Positions 37,101-45,703 are shown, counted from the stretch's first letter. The stretch is DNA of 64,000 bases from Nocardioides sp. T2.26MG-1 (GCF_950101795.1 NZ_CATNLZ010000001.1:689382-753381); one strand, 5' to 3'. Translations and numbers: made by a program. Notes: a model not told the origin generated them from the sequence alone.

Positions 37101-37877
37101 CTAACCTTCGCCCTGGCCCACAGCCTCTCGGAACCGCGCGCCGGCGGCGAACCGCGAACGCACCCCGAGCACCTCCATCAGCTGTGCGACGTCCGAGCGG
37201 ACCGTGCGGACGCTCACACCCAGTGCGTCGGCGATCGCCTCGTCCCGGGTGTCGACGGCTAGGAGCGCGGCGACCTGGCGCTGTCGGGCCGTGAGCCCGC
37301 CGGGCACCCCGGCGAGCTCCCTCTTCGCGGGGTAGGACGACGCGACTGCTACATGCCAGTAGCGCCACGCGGCAGTCAGGCACTCCGGAGCGGTCACCGC
37401 CATCACGGTCGAGTCACCGTCGAGGAAGGGGCCCTGCAGGAGCACGTAGCTGCGATCGACGATCTTCATCTGCACGGGACCGGCACCGAGGAGGTAGCGC
37501 CCTAGCTGCTCCCCCGCGATCAGTTGGCGCGCAGCCGGCTCGATGCCGTTGTATTCGAACAGGCTCTCCATGTGCAGGCCGCGCGCGACCAACCAGCGGT
37601 TGTGAGGCACCGTGGTCCGCAGCTCCCGCAGGGACGCCACCGGCCGGACGGACAACATGTGTCGCCACCGCTTGACGTCCTCGCGCATCCACTCGTTGAT
37701 CTCGACCAGGCTGCCGCGGGCGACGATCTCGGCGTCACAGGGCGCCCCCCGTGCGAGGGCCGCCGCGACCTCGCTGCGCCGGAGCTGGAGGACGGCCGCG
37801 GCGTCGCGCACGACCTCGCGGCTCTCCGCCGAGATCGCGCGGGCGGCGTGGAACCCAACCCTGACCTCGTCCGACAT
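37101..37877 (-). CDS. LuxR-HTH regulator with PLD-like core (paralogue A)
   Basis: 258 residues. N-terminal helical segment (ESREVVRDAAAVLQLRRSEV), PLD-like core (GRYLLGAGPVQMKIVDRSYV, then LLQGPFLDGDSTVMAVTAPE), and C-terminal GerE/LuxR HTH (LTARQRQVAALLAVDTRDEA, then LGVSVRTVRSDVAQLMEVLG). No receiver domain, so not a classic response regulator. ATG 37877 chosen by alignment with paralogue C. The 43 bases before it share blocks with the leader of the 38538 gene. Confidence 0.85.
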   Translation of the reverse strand: MSDEVRVGFHAARAISAESREVVRDAAAVLQLRRSEVAAALARGAPCDAEIVARGSLVEINEWMREDVKRWRHMLSVRPVASLRELRTTVPHNRWLVARGLHMESLFEYNGIEPAARQLIAGEQLGRYLLGAGPVQMKIVDRSYVLLQGPFLDGDSTVMAVTAPECLTAAWRYWHVAVASSYPAKRELAGVPGGLTARQRQVAALLAVDTRDEAIADALGVSVRTVRSDVAQLMEVLGVRSRFAAGARFREAVGQGEG

Positions 37878-37984
37878 GGACCCGAACCCCCGATTGTGAT
37901 CTCCTGCCTCCCAGGTTAACGACGGGGCTCGTCCGGCGGGGGTGGATGCTCGCACGCATCGGTAGGAGGCCGGTCCTCGCCGAC

Positions 37985-38470
37985 AGGTGGTGCGGCGCGT
38001 CGCCCGGAGTCCACGGACCCGCCGAAGCGAGCGCGCGCGGCGAACCGCGAGCGGTCCTGAGTGTCATCGGCGAGCAGGGCGGCGACCTGGGCGGCCGCGG
38101 CGTCAGCATCTCGAGCTCGCCCGCCTCCCCCTCGTTCGCCCGGTACGACGAGGCCACCGTGGCGTGCCAGTAGCGCCAGGCCGCGGCCGGGCACTCCGGT
38201 GCGGTCACGGTGATCAGCGGGCGTCGGGGTTGAGCCCGTCCCAGTCCCAGAGGCTGACCAGCTGGAGACCGTCGCCGATCAGCTCACGGTTGTACCCAAG
38301 GGCCGCTCGCAGGTGCGCGAGGGTGCCCGCGGGTCGCAGGGTTCGCCGCGAGCGAGCAAGGTCGAGATCTCGCCGCGCCGTACCCGGAGCACGGCAGCGG
38401 CATCGAGCACGGCCTGGCGGCGCTCCGCGGTGACGCGGGAGCGGGACGTGAGTCCCCCGATGTCGTCCAC
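37985..38470 (-). pseudogene. decayed LuxR-HTH regulator (paralogue B)
   Basis: Pieces of the same protein appear in successive frames: VDDIGGLTSRSRVTAERRQA (from GTG 38470), then LGYNRELIGDGLQLVSLWDW, then VTAPECPAAAWRYWHATVAS, then AQVAALLADDTQDRSRFAAR. The PLD-core segment and the HTH recognition helix are deleted, and at least three frame changes are needed. It lies in tandem between the two intact copies. Confidence 0.85.
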
Positions 38471-38537
38471 CAGCAACTTCCAGCTGTCGGCGCGGCAACA
38501 GCATCCTCGGTGGCCACCGTGCCCCGAGGCGCCCGGG

Positions 38538-39305
38538 TCATCGGTCGTCCACCATCTCGCGGAACCGGACACCGGCGGCGAACCGGGAGCGCACGCCCAG
38601 CACCTCCATGAGCTGCGCGATGTCCGAGCGGACCGTGCGCACACTCACACCCAGGGTCTCCGCGATCGACTCGTCTCGGGTGTCCACGCCCAGCAGTGCG
38701 GCGACCTGCCGCTGCCGGGGCGTGAGGCTATCGAGCTCCTCGGCCTCGTCCTCGTTAGCGGGGTACGACGAGGCCACTGCCGCGTGCCAGTAGCGCCACG
38801 CGGCGTCGAGGCACTCGGGCGCGGTCACCTCCATGAGGCTCGGGATCCCCTCGAAGAAGGGGCCATGGAGCAGGACGAAGCGACGGTCGACGAGGTTCAT
38901 CTGCACCGGGCCCACGCCGAACAGGTACCGTCCGACGCGTTCGCCCGCCAACAGTCGGCGAGCCTCGGGTTTCAGGCTGTCCAGGTGCCAGAGGCTCACC
39001 ATCCGCAGCCCCTTGGTCACCAGTTCGCGGTTGTCGGGGAGGGTTTTGCGCAAATAGGCGACGGAGCACGACGGGCGCACGGTGAGTACCTCGCGCCAAT
39101 GAGGGACCTCGTGTCGGACCCACTGCTGGGTGCCCGCGACGTCACGGGCGACCACCCGCGCTCCGCGTGCCTCGCCGCACGCCAGCCTGCCCGCGAGCTC
39201 GCTGCGTCGCATCTGGAGAACCGCGGCAGCGTCGAGGACGGTCTGGCGGCTCTCCGCAGTGATGCGCGAGCGGGGTCTGCTAGCTGACCCGATCTCGTCC
39301 ACCAT
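38538..39305 (-). CDS. LuxR-HTH regulator with PLD-like core (paralogue C)
   Basis: 255 residues, the same architecture as the gene at 37101: helical N-terminus (ITAESRQTVLDAAAVLQMRR), core (GRYLFGVGPVQMNLVDRRFV, then LLHGPFFEGIPSLMEVTAPE) and GerE HTH (LTPRQRQVAALLGVDTRDES, then LGVSVRTVRSDIAQLMEVLG). The HTH is almost identical to that of paralogue A while the core has diverged, suggesting shared DNA targets and different inputs. ATG 39305 at the start of the conserved MVDEIG segment. Confidence 0.87.
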   Translation of the reverse strand: MVDEIGSASRPRSRITAESRQTVLDAAAVLQMRRSELAGRLACGEARGARVVARDVAGTQQWVRHEVPHWREVLTVRPSCSVAYLRKTLPDNRELVTKGLRMVSLWHLDSLKPEARRLLAGERVGRYLFGVGPVQMNLVDRRFVLLHGPFFEGIPSLMEVTAPECLDAAWRYWHAAVASSYPANEDEAEELDSLTPRQRQVAALLGVDTRDESIAETLGVSVRTVRSDIAQLMEVLGVRSRFAAGVRFREMVDDR

Positions 39306-39378
39306 CGACCTACCAACCCCCGGACTGATACCGCCTCTCAGGATAGCGAGAGCGTCGCCCACCGGGGGCCGAAGACGC

Positions 39379-39414
39379 GAACCGCCCCGGCCGCGCGGGC
39401 GACCGGGGCGGTTC
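39379..39414 (-). terminator. terminator after tRNA-Ser(GCT)
   Basis: GAACCGCCCCGG (39379-39390) pairs exactly with CCGGGGCGGTTC (39403-39414), 6 bases past the tRNA 3' end on the minus strand. Confidence 0.7.
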
Positions 39415-39420
39415 CGCTGG

Positions 39421-39510
39421 CGGAGGCGGCGGGATTTGAACCCGCGAGAGGGGATTACCCTCAACCCGCTTAGCAGGCGGGCGCCATAAACCGGGCTAGG
39501 CGACGCCTCC
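39421..39510 (-). tRNA. tRNA-Ser (GCT)
   Basis: 90-base type II tRNA: acceptor GGAGGCG/CGCCTCC, anticodon stem CCCGC/GCGGG around loop CTGCTAA (anticodon GCT), long variable arm (GAGGGTAATCCCCTC), T-arm with GGTTCAAATCC, discriminator G. Confidence 0.95.
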
Positions 39511-39571
39511 CCGACAGCCCGCACAGGCTACAAGGCCCCGGCGCCGACGACCAATCTGGGCCCGCCGTACG

Positions 39572-40063
39572 TCACGGAGCGTCCGGCCCGCCGAGGGGGC
39601 GCAGCCGCTGCCCGCGCTGGAGGTGCTCTCGGAGGTCGCGGGCGAACTCCTCGCGGTCGGCGGCCAGCGCCTGGACCGGGATCGTGGTGCTGCGGCCGTC
39701 GCGCAGGCGGAGCACGATGACCGGCACCCCACCCGGCGCCGCGGTCACTGCCTCCTCCACCTCGCGCCAGTCGGCGGCGTTCACCCCCGCGCCGCGCACC
39801 AGGCGCACCCGATAGCCGTCCGCGCCGAGGTGGACCACCGCAACCCGCTGCGAGACCAGGACCGCGGCGGCGATCACCCCGACGACGCCCACGACCACCA
39901 CGACCAGCAGGGTGATCGCCGGCAGGCTCAGGGCGGCGACGAGGACGGTCGCCAGCACCAGGACCACCGCGAGCCCGACCAGCAGCACGCCCACGAATCG
40001 GGCGGCGAACGCCGGGGCCAACCGATAGTCGGACGTCGGGGGTTCGGGGAGGGCACTGGCCAT
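39572..40063 (-). CDS. membrane protein with PH-like C-terminal domain
   Basis: 163 residues. Two long hydrophobic helices (FVGVLLVGLAVVLVLATVLV and LPAITLLVVVVVGVVGVIAA) then a beta-rich domain (VAVVHLGADGYRVRLVRGAG, WREVEEAVTAAPGGVPVIVL, GRSTTIPVQAL) typical of actinobacterial PH-domain membrane proteins. Function unknown. ATG 40063. Confidence 0.72.
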   Translation of the reverse strand: MASALPEPPTSDYRLAPAFAARFVGVLLVGLAVVLVLATVLVAALSLPAITLLVVVVVGVVGVIAAAVLVSQRVAVVHLGADGYRVRLVRGAGVNAADWREVEEAVTAAPGGVPVIVLRLRDGRSTTIPVQALAADREEFARDLREHLQRGQRLRPLGGPDAP

Positions 40064-40172
40064 GGGTTGATTGAACAAGACACCGGATTGTGGTGCCGCA
40101 GCGGGTTGTGATCGGGCGCGACCGGGGTGACACTCGAAGTCCCCCATCGCTCCGGGCCACCGGGAGGTTCCG

Positions 40173-40556
40173 ATGACCGTCACCACGACCGGGATGTCCG
40201 TCGCGTTGCAGGGCCTGCGCCAGGCCCTCGACTCCCGGCATGAGCCCGGGGTGTCCCTGGGCAGCTGGCGGTGGTCGGTGCGCCAGCAGATGGCGGGCGT
40301 CCGGGACACGCTCGTCGCGGAGGCCGAGTACGCCGACGAGGGCTGGCTGGTCGCCCGCACCGGCAGCCTCCTGCGGGAGCGCACCTCACTGCTCGCTCGG
40401 CTGAGCGCACTCGGACCGACGGTGCTCGAGAGCCCCGATGTCGACGCCGTCCACCGCGAGCTGGACCGGCTGGTCGTCGACCTCGGCCGGCACGCCCAAC
40501 GCCTCCACGACCTGGCCTACGACGAGGTCGAGCTGGAGCTCGGCGGCTCGGAGTAG
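40173..40556 (+). CDS. hypothetical alpha-helical protein
   Basis: 127 residues, charged helices throughout (LGSWRWSVRQQMAGVRDTLV, ERTSLLARLSALGPTVLESP, VHRELDRLVVDLGRHAQRLH). No signal or membrane segment. No family recognised. GGGAGG (at 40160) is a good ribosome binding site. Confidence 0.65.
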   Translation: MTVTTTGMSVALQGLRQALDSRHEPGVSLGSWRWSVRQQMAGVRDTLVAEAEYADEGWLVARTGSLLRERTSLLARLSALGPTVLESPDVDAVHRELDRLVVDLGRHAQRLHDLAYDEVELELGGSE

Positions 40557-40638
40557 TCCCCGGAGTTCGGGCGGCGGCCGCCCCGCCGGATAGCCTGTCT
40601 CGCCAGACCAGGCTCGAGCTGCGCTCGCGGCCTGGCCA

Positions 40639-40723
40639 GGAGGGGTGCCGGAGTGGCCGATCGGAACCGCCTTGAAAGCGGTCGTAGGGAGACCTACCGC
40701 GGGTTCGAATCCCGCCCCCTCTG
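40639..40723 (+). tRNA. tRNA-Ser (TGA)
   Basis: 85-base type II tRNA: acceptor GGAGGGG/CCCCTCT (with a terminal G-U pair), anticodon stem CCGCC/AGCGG-like around TTGAA (anticodon TGA), variable arm GTAGGGAGACCTAC, T-arm GGGTTCGAATCCC, discriminator G. Confidence 0.93.
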
Positions 40724-40770
40724 CTCTGCTGCCCCGGACTGAGCCTGCGAAGTCCGGGATACTGCAGCGA

Positions 40771-40823
40771 GGTCGAGTAGGCGCGCGAGCGACGAAGGAG
40801 CTCGCGACCGCCGTATCGAGGCC
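40771..40823. repeat. REP-like imperfect palindrome
   Basis: GGTCGAGTAG at 40771 and TATCGAGGCC at 40814 flank an inner dyad CGCGAGC/GCTCGCG. The right part contains TCGCGACCGCCGTA, identical to a half of the 33058 palindrome. Similar dispersed extragenic elements are familiar in related actinobacteria; the copy number here cannot be judged. Confidence 0.45.
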
Positions 40824-40843
40824 CAGTCGTGAAGCGGAGACAG

Positions 40844-41077
40844 TCAGCCCCGCGTGATCTCCACCAGCACGTCGCCCTCCTGGACGACGTCGCCCGGCGC
40901 GACCTTGACCGCGCGCACGGTGCCGGGATGCTCGAGGAGGACGGGGATCTCCATCTTCATCGACTCGAGCAGCACCACGGTGTCGCCCGCCTCGACGACG
41001 TCACCCGGGGCGACCGTCACGCTCAACACGTTGGCCACCATCTCCGCCACGATCTCGGTGACCTGTTCGCGCGCCAT
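40844..41077 (-). CDS. biotin/lipoyl-carrier domain protein
   Basis: 77 residues consisting of a single biotinyl domain with the biotinylation motif ESMKMEIP (Lys42 predicted). Stand-alone carriers of this kind serve acyl-CoA carboxylases encoded elsewhere; no carboxylase gene adjoins it. The domain is complete: VTVAPGDVVEAGDTVVLLES before and KVAPGDVVQEGDVLVEI after. Confidence 0.9.
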   Translation of the reverse strand: MAREQVTEIVAEMVANVLSVTVAPGDVVEAGDTVVLLESMKMEIPVLLEHPGTVRAVKVAPGDVVQEGDVLVEITRG

Positions 41078-41127
41078 GCTGCGACGCTAGCCGTTACCGG
41101 TGCGTATCCGGCAACCGGCCCGGCGCA

Positions 41128-42198
41128 TCACAGCAGCGGCCGGGTGCGGCTGGGCTCGGGCCGCAGCGCGCCCGCCTCCTCGTCGAGGCGTCCGCGGCGT
41201 CCGCGCCGGCCCCGCGGAGCCGTCAGCGCGAGGTCGAGGCGGATCACCACGAAGCCGAGCGTCAGGCCGACGGCCACGCCGTACACGACCGAGAGTCCGC
41301 CCTCGACCAGCGTGATCGACGGGTTGACGAGCGCCACGGCGACCGGGATGGTCGCGGCCACGCCGAACGCGCACACCCACCAGCCCTGGCGGCGTCGGGC
41401 CCGCATGTGGGTGCCCCACGCGAGGGCGGGGACGCCGAGCAGCGCCTCGAGCGGGCGCGGGAACGCGCCCAGGTGGTCCCGGCTCCAGTCGACCACGTCG
41501 AACAACGAGTCGACCAGGGCGGGGGTGCCGTAGCGGCGCAGCAGCTCGGCATAGGCGAGCGTGAGCGCGAGCACCAGGCTGCCGATGAGCACCGTCACGA
41601 CGCCGCGCCGGCCGAGCCCGTGCAGCCCCGCCCCGAGCCGGTAGACCAGCACCAGCGCGCCGAGGAACGAGAGGCCCAGCGTGGCGTACTCGAACCGCAC
41701 GACGGTGACGACGGGCTCGAAGCCCACCGTCGCCAGCGCCCCCACCGCCGCCACCGCGACCGCGAGGACCACCTCCCGCACCACGTGCACGAAGCGCACG
41801 GCCGGCACCGTCACCATCACCGCCAGCACGGCAGACACCACGCAGGTCAGCACCGCGGCGCCGGTGCGCAGCGAGTCGTCGTCGCTCAGCACCACCACGA
41901 CACCGAGCACGAGCGCCAGGGCCCCGACGATGACCGGCCTGCCGCCGGTGCGCGCGGCCAGGGCCCAGGAGTACGCCGTGACCACGGCGATCGACCCGGC
42001 CCCGCAGAGCCAGGCCGGACCCCGCTCGGCCAGGCAGGCCACCAGCGCGCCGAGGCCGGCGAGCGTGATCACCGCCCACGCCACCAGCGGCACCCGCGAG
42101 CTCGCCACCCGTTCGACGCGGGTGCTGAGTCCGGTGGCGGCCCGCTCCCGACGCGAGGGCGGCCGCTCGGCACGGCGGCGCGGGGTGGACCTGGACAC
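41128..42198 (-). CDS. polytopic membrane protein of unknown function
   Basis: 356 residues with about nine hydrophobic helices between residues 35 and 310, a basic N-terminus (MSRSTPRRRAERPPSRRERA) and a basic C-terminal tail. No transporter signature recognised. Positioned between the biotin carrier and nitrilase genes on the same strand, 11 bases after the nitrilase stop. Confidence 0.75.
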   Translation of the reverse strand: MSRSTPRRRAERPPSRRERAATGLSTRVERVASSRVPLVAWAVITLAGLGALVACLAERGPAWLCGAGSIAVVTAYSWALAARTGGRPVIVGALALVLGVVVVLSDDDSLRTGAAVLTCVVSAVLAVMVTVPAVRFVHVVREVVLAVAVAAVGALATVGFEPVVTVVRFEYATLGLSFLGALVLVYRLGAGLHGLGRRGVVTVLIGSLVLALTLAYAELLRRYGTPALVDSLFDVVDWSRDHLGAFPRPLEALLGVPALAWGTHMRARRRQGWWVCAFGVAATIPVAVALVNPSITLVEGGLSVVYGVAVGLTLGFVVIRLDLALTAPRGRRGRRGRLDEEAGALRPEPSRTRPLL

Positions 42199-42209
42199 GA
42201 CAGGTCAGG

Positions 42210-42995
42210 TTACAGACGCCGGTTCGCCAGTGACGGGTTGGTCTTCCGGGCCGCCGCGAGGTCGGCGAGGCGCAGCGTCGCGGTCACCACCGAGGGCCCC
42301 TCACCGGCCTCCACGAGCACGTCGCCGAGCGGGTCGACGATCATCGAGTGCCCGGTGTAGCGCGGCCCCGGCTGGCCCGCGGCCGCGACGAAGACGGTGT
42401 TCTCGATGGCCCGGGCGCGCACCAGCGTGCGCCAGTGGTCGACCTTCCGCGGGCCCGCCACCCATGCCGACGGCACGACCAGGAGCTCGGCGCCGCCGTC
42501 GACCAGCGCGCGGGCCATCTCGGGGAAGCGCAGGTCGTAGCAGGTCATCAACCCGACCCGGAATCCCCCGACCTCGACGACGACCGCCGGCCCGGTCGGC
42601 CCGGGTGCGAGCCGGTCGGACTCGCGGTAGCCGAAGGAGTCATACAGGTGCACCTTGCGGTACGACGCCTCCGCGGCACCGCGGAGCACCAGGGTGTTGA
42701 ACGGCCGGCCCGGGTCTTCGCCGGCCTCGAACATGCCGGCGACCATGGTGGTCCCGCGCTCGGCCGCCACCCGGCCCACCTCGGTCGCGAACGGCCCGTC
42801 CAGGCTCTCGGCGTACGCGCCCACGTCGGAGCCCGCCTCACCGAAGTCGCGGGCGAACGCCTCGGGGAACACCACGAGGTCGGCGCCGTCGGGGGTGAGC
42901 CCGGCAAGCAGCCGGCGGTTCTCCTCCGGGTCGAGCCCGGAGGCATGCTGGACGAGAGCGACCCGCAGCTCGGGACCGGCGGTGACGGGGGGCAC
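42210..42995 (-). CDS. carbon-nitrogen hydrolase (nitrilase superfamily)
   Basis: 261 residues from GTG 42995. The catalytic triad is complete: Glu45 (VVFPEAFARD), Lys114 (YRKVHLYDSFGY) and Cys152 (LMTCYDLRFPE). The YDSFGYRES segment resembles omega-amidase and dGSH-amidase (Nit1-like) enzymes. Substrate uncertain. Divergent from mobA with 36 bases between the starts. Confidence 0.9.
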   Translation of the reverse strand: MPPVTAGPELRVALVQHASGLDPEENRRLLAGLTPDGADLVVFPEAFARDFGEAGSDVGAYAESLDGPFATEVGRVAAERGTTMVAGMFEAGEDPGRPFNTLVLRGAAEASYRKVHLYDSFGYRESDRLAPGPTGPAVVVEVGGFRVGLMTCYDLRFPEMARALVDGGAELLVVPSAWVAGPRKVDHWRTLVRARAIENTVFVAAAGQPGPRYTGHSMIVDPLGDVLVEAGEGPSVVTATLRLADLAAARKTNPSLANRRL

Positions 42996-43031
42996 GGACC
43001 CCAGGGTGCCACCGATGGGACACTGGCGCCC

Positions 43032-43601
43032 ATGGACCTCCCCCCTGGCACCACGGGGTTCTGCGCGGTGCTCCTCGCCGGCGGCCGCGCCGCCCGGCTG
43101 GACGGCGCCGACAAGGCCTCGGTCGAGTACCACGGCCGCACGCTGCTCGAGCACGCGATCGAGGCGCTGATGGACGCCTCGGAGGTCGTGGTCGTCGGCG
43201 ACCCCGTGCCGACGACCCGGCCGGTGACCTTCACCCGTGAGAGCCCGCGGTACGGCGGTCCGGTCGCGGCCCTGCTCACCGGGCGGGACGCGCTGGTGCG
43301 CGTGCCGCGCACGCTCGGCATCCTCGCGGTGGACATGCCACTGGTGACGCCGTGGACCTTCCGCCGGCTCCACGAGGCCGCGGTCGGCCACGACGGCGCG
43401 TTCCTCACCGACCGCGACGGGCACCGCCAGCTGGCGGGCGTCCTGGACGCCGCCACGCTGGACGCGATCCGACCCGACCACGAGGCCCAGCACGGCATGG
43501 CCCTGCGCCGGCTGCTCGCGGACCTGGACCTCGTCCACGTCCCACCGGAGGGCGGCGAGGGACGCGACGTGGACACCTGGGAGGACCTGCGCGACCTGTG
43601 A
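43032..43601 (+). CDS. mobA: molybdenum cofactor guanylyltransferase (MobA-like)
   Basis: 189 residues. Transfers GMP to molybdopterin. The nucleotide-binding motif is LLAGGRAARLDGADKA (GG-R-GDK type), then YGGPVAALLTG and AVDMPLVTP. Followed by a DUF6457 gene, the usual partner in this phylum. Confidence 0.85.
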   Translation: MDLPPGTTGFCAVLLAGGRAARLDGADKASVEYHGRTLLEHAIEALMDASEVVVVGDPVPTTRPVTFTRESPRYGGPVAALLTGRDALVRVPRTLGILAVDMPLVTPWTFRRLHEAAVGHDGAFLTDRDGHRQLAGVLDAATLDAIRPDHEAQHGMALRRLLADLDLVHVPPEGGEGRDVDTWEDLRDL

Positions 43602-43653
43602 CGCTGATGACGAGGGGTTGCGGGCCGCGCGGGTTACGGCAAATCTGTCCCAC

Positions 43654-44007
43654 GTGAACCTCCACGACTGGATCGACGAGCTGAGCGACGTGCTCGATGT
43701 GGACACCGAGCTGGACGAGGCGCTGGTGCTGGACCTGGCCCGCGCCGCGGCGCACAACGTCGCCCGGCCCGCCGCACCGATCACGACCTTCCTGCTCGGC
43801 TTCGCCGCCGGGTCGCAGGGCGCCGACCCGGAGGCGGTGGAGGCACTGGCGGCCCGGGCGCAGGCCCTCGCCGACGGCTGGGACCGCCCCGCGAACGCCC
43901 CCGACCCCGACGACATCAACGACCCGGTCCCCGACGACAGCACCGTCGACCACACCGGAGACGCCTTCGAGGACAGCGCCGAGGCCGAGGACGACGACGA
44001 GGCCTGA
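43654..44007 (+). CDS. DUF6457 protein
   Basis: 117 residues from GTG 43654. The conserved block is LHDWIDELSDVLDVDTELDE, then ARAAAHNVARPAAPITTFLL and GFAAG. The C-terminus is highly acidic and disordered (ending SAEAEDDDEA). Members occur next to mobA; a role in molybdenum enzyme maturation is inferred from context only. Confidence 0.85.
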   Translation: MNLHDWIDELSDVLDVDTELDEALVLDLARAAAHNVARPAAPITTFLLGFAAGSQGADPEAVEALAARAQALADGWDRPANAPDPDDINDPVPDDSTVDHTGDAFEDSAEAEDDDEA

Positions 44008-44045
44008 CCGGAGCCGGGCCTGACGCCGGTCCCTAGGGTGGGGCC

Positions 44046-45023
44046 ATGCGTGCCGTGATCACCGACGGGTTCGGTGGACCCGAGGTCCTGTCCGTGGGCG
44101 AGCTGCCCGACCCCGAGGCCGGGCCCGGCGAGGTGGTGCTCGCCGTCGCGGCGGCCGGGCTCAACCGCGCGGACCTGCTGCAGCGGCAGGGCTTCTACCC
44201 GCCGCCGCCCGGGGCGTCCGACGTCATCGGGATGGAGTGCAGCGGCACGGTCGCCGCGGTCGGCGAGGGCGTGACCGGCTGGGCCGTCGGCGACCAGGCG
44301 TGCGCGCTGCTCGCCGGGGGCGGGTACGCCGAGCGGGTCGCCGTACCGGCCGGACAGCTGATGCCGATCCCGGAGGGCGTGGACCTGGTCACCTCAGCGG
44401 CGCTGCCGGAGGTGGCGTGCACGGTGTGGTCGAACGTGTTCATGGTCGCCGGGCTGAAGCCGGACGAGGCGTTCCTCGTGCACGGCGGCGCCGGTGGCAT
44501 CGGGACGTTCGCGATCCAGCTCGCGCACCGGCTCGGCGCCCGGGTGCTCACCACCGCCGGCACGGCCGAGAAGCGTGCCGCGTGCGAGGCCCTCGGCGCG
44601 GACGTGGCCATCGACTACCGCGAGCAGGACTTCGTCGAGGAGGTGCGCGCCGCCACCGGCGGTCGCGGGGCCGACGTGATCCTCGACAACATGGGCGCGA
44701 AGTACCTCGACCGCAACCTCGACGCCCTCGCCACCGAGGGGCGCCTCGTGATCATCGGCATGCAAGGCGGCACCAAGGCCGAGCTCGACATCAACAAGCT
44801 GCTGCGCAAGCGCGGGGCGATCATCGCCACCACGCTGCGCGCCCGCCCCACCGAGGAGAAGTCCGCGATCTGCGCCTCCGTGGTCGAGCACGTGTGGCCG
44901 CTGGTCGCCGCCGGCGAGGTGCGGCCGGTGGTCCACGGCACCATGCCGCTGTGCGAGGTGGTCGCCGCGCACGAGCTGATGGCCTCCGGGGAGCACAGCG
45001 GCAAGATCCTGCTGACCCTCTGA
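44046..45023 (+). CDS. NADPH:quinone oxidoreductase (PIG3-type, zinc-free MDR)
   Basis: 325 residues. N-terminal GroES-like domain (GLNRADLLQRQGFYPPPPGA), then the NADPH site HGGAGGIGTFAIQLA, and LVIIGMQGGTKAELDINKLL, typical of the PIG3/TP53I3 branch. The zinc-binding cysteines of alcohol dehydrogenases are missing. Reduces quinone-like or enone substrates in the cytoplasm. Confidence 0.9.
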   Translation: MRAVITDGFGGPEVLSVGELPDPEAGPGEVVLAVAAAGLNRADLLQRQGFYPPPPGASDVIGMECSGTVAAVGEGVTGWAVGDQACALLAGGGYAERVAVPAGQLMPIPEGVDLVTSAALPEVACTVWSNVFMVAGLKPDEAFLVHGGAGGIGTFAIQLAHRLGARVLTTAGTAEKRAACEALGADVAIDYREQDFVEEVRAATGGRGADVILDNMGAKYLDRNLDALATEGRLVIIGMQGGTKAELDINKLLRKRGAIIATTLRARPTEEKSAICASVVEHVWPLVAAGEVRPVVHGTMPLCEVVAAHELMASGEHSGKILLTL

Positions 45024-45055
45024 GGCCGCGCCGTACCGCCGGATACGGTGGAGGC

Positions 45056-45658
45056 ATGAGCGAGCAGGCCGGACAGGACGAGCAGGAGCAGCAGGTCGTG
45101 ATCATCGGGCCCGACGGGCAGCCGATCGGATCGGTGCCGGCCTCGGCACTGCAGGGTGGCGACTCCGGCTCCGGCGACGGCGACGCCGACGCCGACGGCG
45201 AGGACGAGCGCGCGATCACCGACCTCGTCGAGCAGCCCGCGAAGGTGATGCGGATCGGGAGCATGATCCGCCAGCTGCTCGAGGAGGTGAAGGCCGCGCC
45301 GCTCGACGAGGCCAGCCGCAACCGGCTCAAGGAGATCCACCAGGCCTCGATCAAGGAGCTCGAGGCCGGCCTGGCCCCCGAGCTGGTCGAGGAGCTCGAC
45401 CGGCTGACCCTGCCGTTCACCGACGACACGGTCCCCTCCGACGGCGAGCTGCGCATCGCGCAGGCCCAGCTGGTCGGCTGGCTGGAGGGCCTGTTCCACG
45501 GCATCCAGACCGCGATCTACGCGCAGCAGATGGCCGCGCGCGCCCAGTTCGAGCAGATCCGCCGGGCGCTCCCGCAGGGGATGGCCCCCGCACCCGGCCA
45601 GCAGCCGGCCGAGGGCCAGACACCGCGCCCGGGTGACTCGGGCGGGATGTACCTCTAG
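45056..45658 (+). CDS. bpa: bacterial proteasome activator Bpa/PafE
   Basis: 200 residues. An acidic N-terminus leads to the four-helix DUF2587 core (ITDLVEQPAKVMRIGSMIRQ, LKEIHQASIKELEAGLAPEL, LRIAQAQLVGWLEGLFHGIQ). The C-terminus ends GGMYL, matching the GQYL-type tail that docks into the 20S proteasome pore. ATP-independent gate opener for unfolded substrates. Implies 20S proteasome genes elsewhere in this genome. Confidence 0.93.
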   Translation: MSEQAGQDEQEQQVVIIGPDGQPIGSVPASALQGGDSGSGDGDADADGEDERAITDLVEQPAKVMRIGSMIRQLLEEVKAAPLDEASRNRLKEIHQASIKELEAGLAPELVEELDRLTLPFTDDTVPSDGELRIAQAQLVGWLEGLFHGIQTAIYAQQMAARAQFEQIRRALPQGMAPAPGQQPAEGQTPRPGDSGGMYL

Positions 45659-45703
45659 CAGCCTGTCCACCATCTGAACCCCCGAGCCGCACCTGGCGGC
45701 CAG

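Noticed and set aside
32905..40723. 31-40 kb as an integrated island bounded by tRNA genes
   Set aside because: No integrase, no direct repeat of a tRNA 3' end and conserved pckG lies inside; treated as an accessory-rich stretch only.
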